Source: Roseobacter sp. MED193
GTDB taxonomy: Bacteria; Pseudomonadota; Alphaproteobacteria; Rhodobacterales; Rhodobacteraceae
DNA length: 64,000 nucleotides
Direction: 5' to 3'
Assembly (NCBI RefSeq): GCF_000152965.1
Contig: NZ_CH902583.1
Coordinates: forward strand, 3,477,694-3,541,693
The notes under the pieces were generated by a model that saw only the letters and a program-made list of their open reading frames with translations, did not search any database and was not told the DNA's origin. Of the stretch, positions 61,037 to 64,000 are shown in pieces (within the stretch, counting starts at the first letter, position 1; the number at the start of each line of letters is the position of its first letter). The translations under genes were made by a program, and so were the position numbers.

Positions 61037-61364
61037 CTGCGAGGCTGCAGCGGCCATAGCGCCAAAACTGTATGATCTGGATGGGGCACTGATACGGCCC
61101 CTCTTGTTTGCTTAGAGCAGGTCCGCTCTGCCGGAACGGGCAGCGCAGAGGCTGATTTTTCACGATAGAATTGTCACCTGGGCAGGCGCTGGGATTATGA
61201 AACCCCTGTTCAGCAGTCGCAACCAGGCTGGATTGTAAACTCTCCTTAAGGAGGTGTTAAATCATTTGACTAGATCTCCCCATGGTGGAATTGTGATTGT
61301 CACAATCCACCTTTAGGGTGGTTCAGCCAGAACCAAATTGTTGTTGATGAATTGGGATAGCCAA
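61037..61364 (+). promoter_or_regulatory. Intergenic region with 28-bp near-perfect palindrome
   Basis: GGTGGAATTGTGA (61284-61296) and TCACAATCCACC (61300-61311) pair with one unpaired base and a 3-base loop. The core ATTGTGA-TTG-TCACAAT (61290-61306) is a perfect 7-3-7 dyad, resembling CRP/FNR-superfamily half-sites but with shorter spacing. It lies about 55 bases upstream of the ferritin-like gene and is a good candidate operator for it and the genes that follow. The first 240 bases of this gap show no feature I recognise. Confidence 0.55.
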
Positions 61365-63185
61365 ATGGACATAGATACGAATTTGAAATATGTGCAAAAG
61401 GCTCGTGAAACCTTCGATTTGTCGCCTGCAGAAGTCGTGATGGTCACAGTGATCAATGCCGGGCTACTGGGCGACAAGGCCATGCTAAAGACCCGGTTGA
61501 TCGGGGATCTGCAGGCCGCGATCGAGGTCGAACTGGCAACCATTCCGCTCTATTTGTACAGCTATTATTCGATCAATCGCACCAAGCTGCAGGGTAGTGA
61601 TCTGGATCCGGCGCAGATCTTTGCAAATGAGGCAGGCGGCGTCATCATGTCGGTTGCTGTCGAGGAAATGTTGCACATGTCATTGTCCAGCAACATCTTT
61701 TTCTCTTTGACCGGTGAGCCCCCCAAGCTTTACCAAGCGGCGCCAGGGAGTTATCCGGCTCTGTTGCCACACCATAACCCGGTGGTGCCAGAAGGCCCAG
61801 ATCCGCAGGTCAAGGGCGGCATCCCCTTGCGGCCTTTCTGTTCTGAACAGATGTGGCATTTCCTGCAGATCGAATATCCCCATAATCCATTCTTTAGCGA
61901 TCTATCTGTCGAGGCTCTGCCAGAGCTGTTGCGTGATCTATCCCACTGGTCTCCCGATGAGGTCAAAGCGTTCTTGAATGAACATGGCTGGCCCACGGAT
62001 CAGAATTGGAATTCAATTGGGCAGTTTTATTCCTTTATCCGCTGCATCATTGCCTCAGCCTTTTTTGACGATGGCGACTTTCAGGCAGGCAACCCCAAGC
62101 AGCAAATTCAGCCCTATAATTATGCTCCCAACAATATCGACACCATCTACCCCAAACAGGCCTTTGATCCTGCAAAACCAGCGCCTGCTTTCCCAGGTGG
62201 CAGATCGGGTTGTCCGGCCGGGTTGCCTGGGGCGGCAGAGGTGACTGTTTATGCTGATGCCGATGACAGCTCTGCTGCGCCGATCCGCCCGGTTGAGGAT
62301 CGCAAAGGCCATGAGGTGTCTGGCGCCTTTGAGCTGATGACGATCGCTAGCCGGGAAGATGTCATGCTGGCGCTGGAAACCATCTGCGAGCAAGGGGAGG
62401 GGTACTCAGCCAAACCCGGCGGCGGTGAAGCGATTTGGGACGATCCCGATTCCGAAGCTGAGCAAAGTCATTTTGACAAGTTCCTCGAATTGCAGATGCA
62501 GTTTGAGGACTTCTCGCATAGCCTGGAGAGCCTGCCGCCCTGGATGGAGGCACAGATTGATCGGCAATGGCTCGTGGAGGCGGTTCAAGGCAAGGCAAAC
62601 AAATGGACGGCGCAGGAGTTGAAGGCCAAGAGTATGCTGTTTGACTATCCAGCCAATCCAACGCGTGCAGACTATGCGCATGACCCAATAGCAACCGCGC
62701 TGAATGATTTTTGCAGCGGCTTGTTTCAGTACATGCTGATCCTGACGGAAACCATCTACAAGATTGAGCCAAACTATGTGGACCCCAATAAGACCGGGGC
62801 TGACAAGGTTTCAGCTGAGGGTACAGTTCCCCATCAAAAGTACTTCTTTAACATTGCCTTGCACCGCTCGATGATCTGGATTTTGGACAAATTCATCGCC
62901 CTGATGCGCGGTTATCATGTGACTTTGACCGATGGTTCTACCGTCGCCTTGGCTCCCAGTTTTGACAATAGCGGCTTTGGATTGGGCGGGCAGGGGTTGG
63001 GAGCACGGGATCAGGCCTTTGACAATCTCGCGCAGCTTGGGGCGCAGGCCCTGCTCGCAACGGCAGGTGACAGTGCTTTGAATGCCTCAGTTGCGCCGCT
63101 GGTGTCCCTCACCATCAACAAGACCTCTGCCGATGGGGAGGGCATGCACCTGCCAGATGTCAGCAGTTACTGGTCACACCCCTAG
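61365..63185 (+). CDS. Ferritin-like (VioB/RebD-type iminophenyl-pyruvate dimer synthase-like) protein
   Basis: 606 aa from the ATG at 61365 (GGGA upstream; 61347 is an alternative). An N-terminal ferritin-like di-metal domain carries LQAAIEVELATIPLYLYSYYSI (Glu54/56) and VEEMLHMSLSSNIFF (Glu101, His104). This is the pattern of the ferritin-like domain seen in VioB, RebD and StaD. The C-terminal half is helical with no motif I recognise (FDKFLELQMQFEDFSHSLESLPPWM, ALHRSMIWILDKFIALMRGYHV). No signal peptide. It precedes a Cys-rich gene and a DUF692/MNIO gene, so it may be an oxygen-dependent tailoring or peptide-processing enzyme. Confidence 0.82.
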   Translation: MDIDTNLKYVQKARETFDLSPAEVVMVTVINAGLLGDKAMLKTRLIGDLQAAIEVELATIPLYLYSYYSINRTKLQGSDLDPAQIFANEAGGVIMSVAVEEMLHMSLSSNIFFSLTGEPPKLYQAAPGSYPALLPHHNPVVPEGPDPQVKGGIPLRPFCSEQMWHFLQIEYPHNPFFSDLSVEALPELLRDLSHWSPDEVKAFLNEHGWPTDQNWNSIGQFYSFIRCIIASAFFDDGDFQAGNPKQQIQPYNYAPNNIDTIYPKQAFDPAKPAPAFPGGRSGCPAGLPGAAEVTVYADADDSSAAPIRPVEDRKGHEVSGAFELMTIASREDVMLALETICEQGEGYSAKPGGGEAIWDDPDSEAEQSHFDKFLELQMQFEDFSHSLESLPPWMEAQIDRQWLVEAVQGKANKWTAQELKAKSMLFDYPANPTRADYAHDPIATALNDFCSGLFQYMLILTETIYKIEPNYVDPNKTGADKVSAEGTVPHQKYFFNIALHRSMIWILDKFIALMRGYHVTLTDGSTVALAPSFDNSGFGLGGQGLGARDQAFDNLAQLGAQALLATAGDSALNASVAPLVSLTINKTSADGEGMHLPDVSSYWSHP

Positions 63186-63272
63186 TTGTTGGATCTCCGC
63201 TCCACTTTAGCCTGAAAAGGTTCAAAATCTTGGCCCCTGCGCCACTTGAAGATGCCCGAAAGGACAAACCCC

Positions 63273-63890
63273 ATGTCGGATACCAAGCAAAGCACCGCGA
63301 CCCAATCCAAGCCCCAAAGCGAGCGACCCTCTGTTGTACCGCCGCCGTTTAATTGGAAAGATACTCCCTATGGCAAGGCTGGGGCGCAGTTACAGTTGCC
63401 TGAAGGCGCTGAACTGCACGCCTGCCTGGGATTGAATTCCTGTAAGGGGCAGGACCGTTACGGCATCCACGGGCCCAATGGCAACAACCCAAACAGCTGT
63501 GCTGGTCAGGGGTTTTGCGCCACCACTGAAATCCATTCCTGCCATACCAACAACAACTGCGCCAACCAGGGCGGTTGCGGGCTGTATGGGTGGGGGCCAG
63601 ATATGGATCAGCCAGGCCAGAACGAATGCCGCTCCATGGGGTCCTGTGCCGCGCCCATCAATGCAGAGCGTTTTATCACCGAAGGCGATCGCAAGGGGAC
63701 GAGCGTCTGGAGCCGCGCCCGCGAGGTGTTTGAAACCGCTTATGCGGGAAAGAACAATGGCAAGACGCCGGGCCCAGCCCCTGCGCCCTTTAGTGAAACC
63801 GGTCCGACGGCTTCTTGGATCACCGAAAACTGCAACAGCTTTGCCGCCTGCGGTGCCAGTGGGCTGTCAGGCGGAGGCAGTTGCTCGTGA
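63273..63890 (+). CDS. Cys-rich protein with six C-x5-C units, putative RiPP precursor
   Basis: 205 aa from the ATG at 63273 (MSDTKQST; AAAGGA upstream; the frame extends to 63246). Twelve Cys, at residues 51, 57, 76, 82, 90, 96, 102, 119, 125, 187, 193 and 204. Spacing C-x5-C occurs six times: CLGLNSC, CAGQGFC, CHTNNNC, CANQGGC, CRSMGSC and CNSFAAC, sharing small or polar Gly, Asn, Ser and Gln residues. No signal peptide is evident; the first 45 residues are Ser/Pro/Gln-rich and leader-like. The following gene encodes a DUF692/MNIO enzyme, so this is the likely substrate. It could alternatively be a stand-alone metal-binding protein. Confidence 0.85.
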   Translation: MSDTKQSTATQSKPQSERPSVVPPPFNWKDTPYGKAGAQLQLPEGAELHACLGLNSCKGQDRYGIHGPNGNNPNSCAGQGFCATTEIHSCHTNNNCANQGGCGLYGWGPDMDQPGQNECRSMGSCAAPINAERFITEGDRKGTSVWSRAREVFETAYAGKNNGKTPGPAPAPFSETGPTASWITENCNSFAACGASGLSGGGSCS

Positions 63891-64000
63891 AAGCTACGCC
63901 CGCAAAAAGAGCAGAAATAACTGACCTACCCAAGCTTGGCCTCGGGTTGGGGCTGCGAAATACCCATTTTGATCACATCCTGAACCACTGGCCTGATGTG
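63887..64000 (+). CDS. DUF692/MNIO-family multinuclear non-heme iron oxidase, N-terminal fragment
   Basis: 38 codons to the right window edge from a GTG whose first base is at 63887, overlapping the stop of the Cys-rich gene by four bases (GTGA). The sequence VKATPAKRAEITDLP then LGLGLGLRNTHFDHILNHWP matches the DUF692 start, in which GVGLR and a following H-x6-7 segment precede WFEI. MNIO enzymes (MbnB-, TglH-, ChrH-, Buf-like) bind two or three irons and modify Cys in ribosomal peptides, usually with a partner protein. Only the N-terminus is seen, so the family call rests on this short stretch. Confidence 0.72.
   Translation, partial: MKATPAKRAEITDLPKLGLGLGLRNTHFDHILNHWPDV

Noticed and set aside
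1-64000. tRNA, rRNA, integrase, transposase or attachment sites
   Set aside because: I looked for T-loop-like sequences, recombinase motifs and terminal repeats but found none convincing; a tool search could still find a tRNA I missed.

Overview
The window reads as a chromosomal segment of an alphaproteobacterium of the Rhodobacterales, most likely a marine Roseobacter-group member. Supporting signs are the moderately high G+C content, TGA-N9-TCA iron operators of the RirA type, an aerobic cobalamin pathway (CobN/CobO/CobW) under a B12 riboswitch, and protein families typical of that order. This placement is inferred from content alone. No tRNA, rRNA, CRISPR array, insertion sequence or prophage was recognised.

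Layout. 0-3 kb: cobalamin genes (cobN end, cobW and a DUF1636 gene leftward behind a riboswitch; cobO rightward). 3.2-5.6 kb: glpD-glpR, with a 7-copy 8-bp tandem repeat just upstream of glpR. 5.8-13.7 kb: an iron block (DUF1513, imelysin-like, di-heme oxidase, bfr, bfd; then porin, imelysin, a hypothetical gene, hemP and a small ORF) with four iron-box-like sites. 13.9-21.7 kb: metG, a YqiJ/flotillin pair, an MFS transporter, a rhodanese and a Tas-like aldo/keto reductase. 22-26.7 kb: a carnitine catabolism cluster (GlxA/CdhR-type regulator, BKACE enzyme, Cys-rich lipoprotein, carnitine dehydrogenase-thioesterase fusion, SDR). 26.8-31.2 kb: small housekeeping and lipid genes. 31.3-33.4 kb: an EF-hand protein, an ECF sigma gene carrying a +1 frameshift, a membrane protein and a CnrX-like metal sensor.

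33.8-49.1 kb is a biosynthetic cluster of the aryl-polyene/xanthomonadin type. It holds a biotinyl-carboxyltransferase, a chorismatase that could make a hydroxybenzoate starter, ketoreductase, two hot-dog dehydratases, a KS plus KS-like partner, an MMPL exporter, a LolA-like protein, two acyltransferases, a glycosyltransferase, a methyltransferase, an aryl/acyl-AMP ligase, a COG4648 membrane protein and an ACP. 49.4-61.0 kb is an amide-uptake and catabolism cluster. It has a MarR regulator, a cytosolic AmiC-like sensor, a second flotillin, a periplasmic binding protein, two permeases, an ATPase, a second ATPase fused in one frame to an amidase, and an acyl-CoA ligase.

The right edge (61.3-64 kb) holds what looks like an unusual ribosomal-peptide-type locus. 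A large ferritin-like (VioB/RebD-type) protein precedes a 205-residue protein with 12 cysteines, eleven of them in six C-x5-C units. The next gene starts on a 4-nt overlap and encodes the N-terminus of a DUF692/MNIO-family iron oxidase, cut by the window end. MNIO enzymes modify cysteines in RiPP precursors, so this is the best candidate for an undescribed system.
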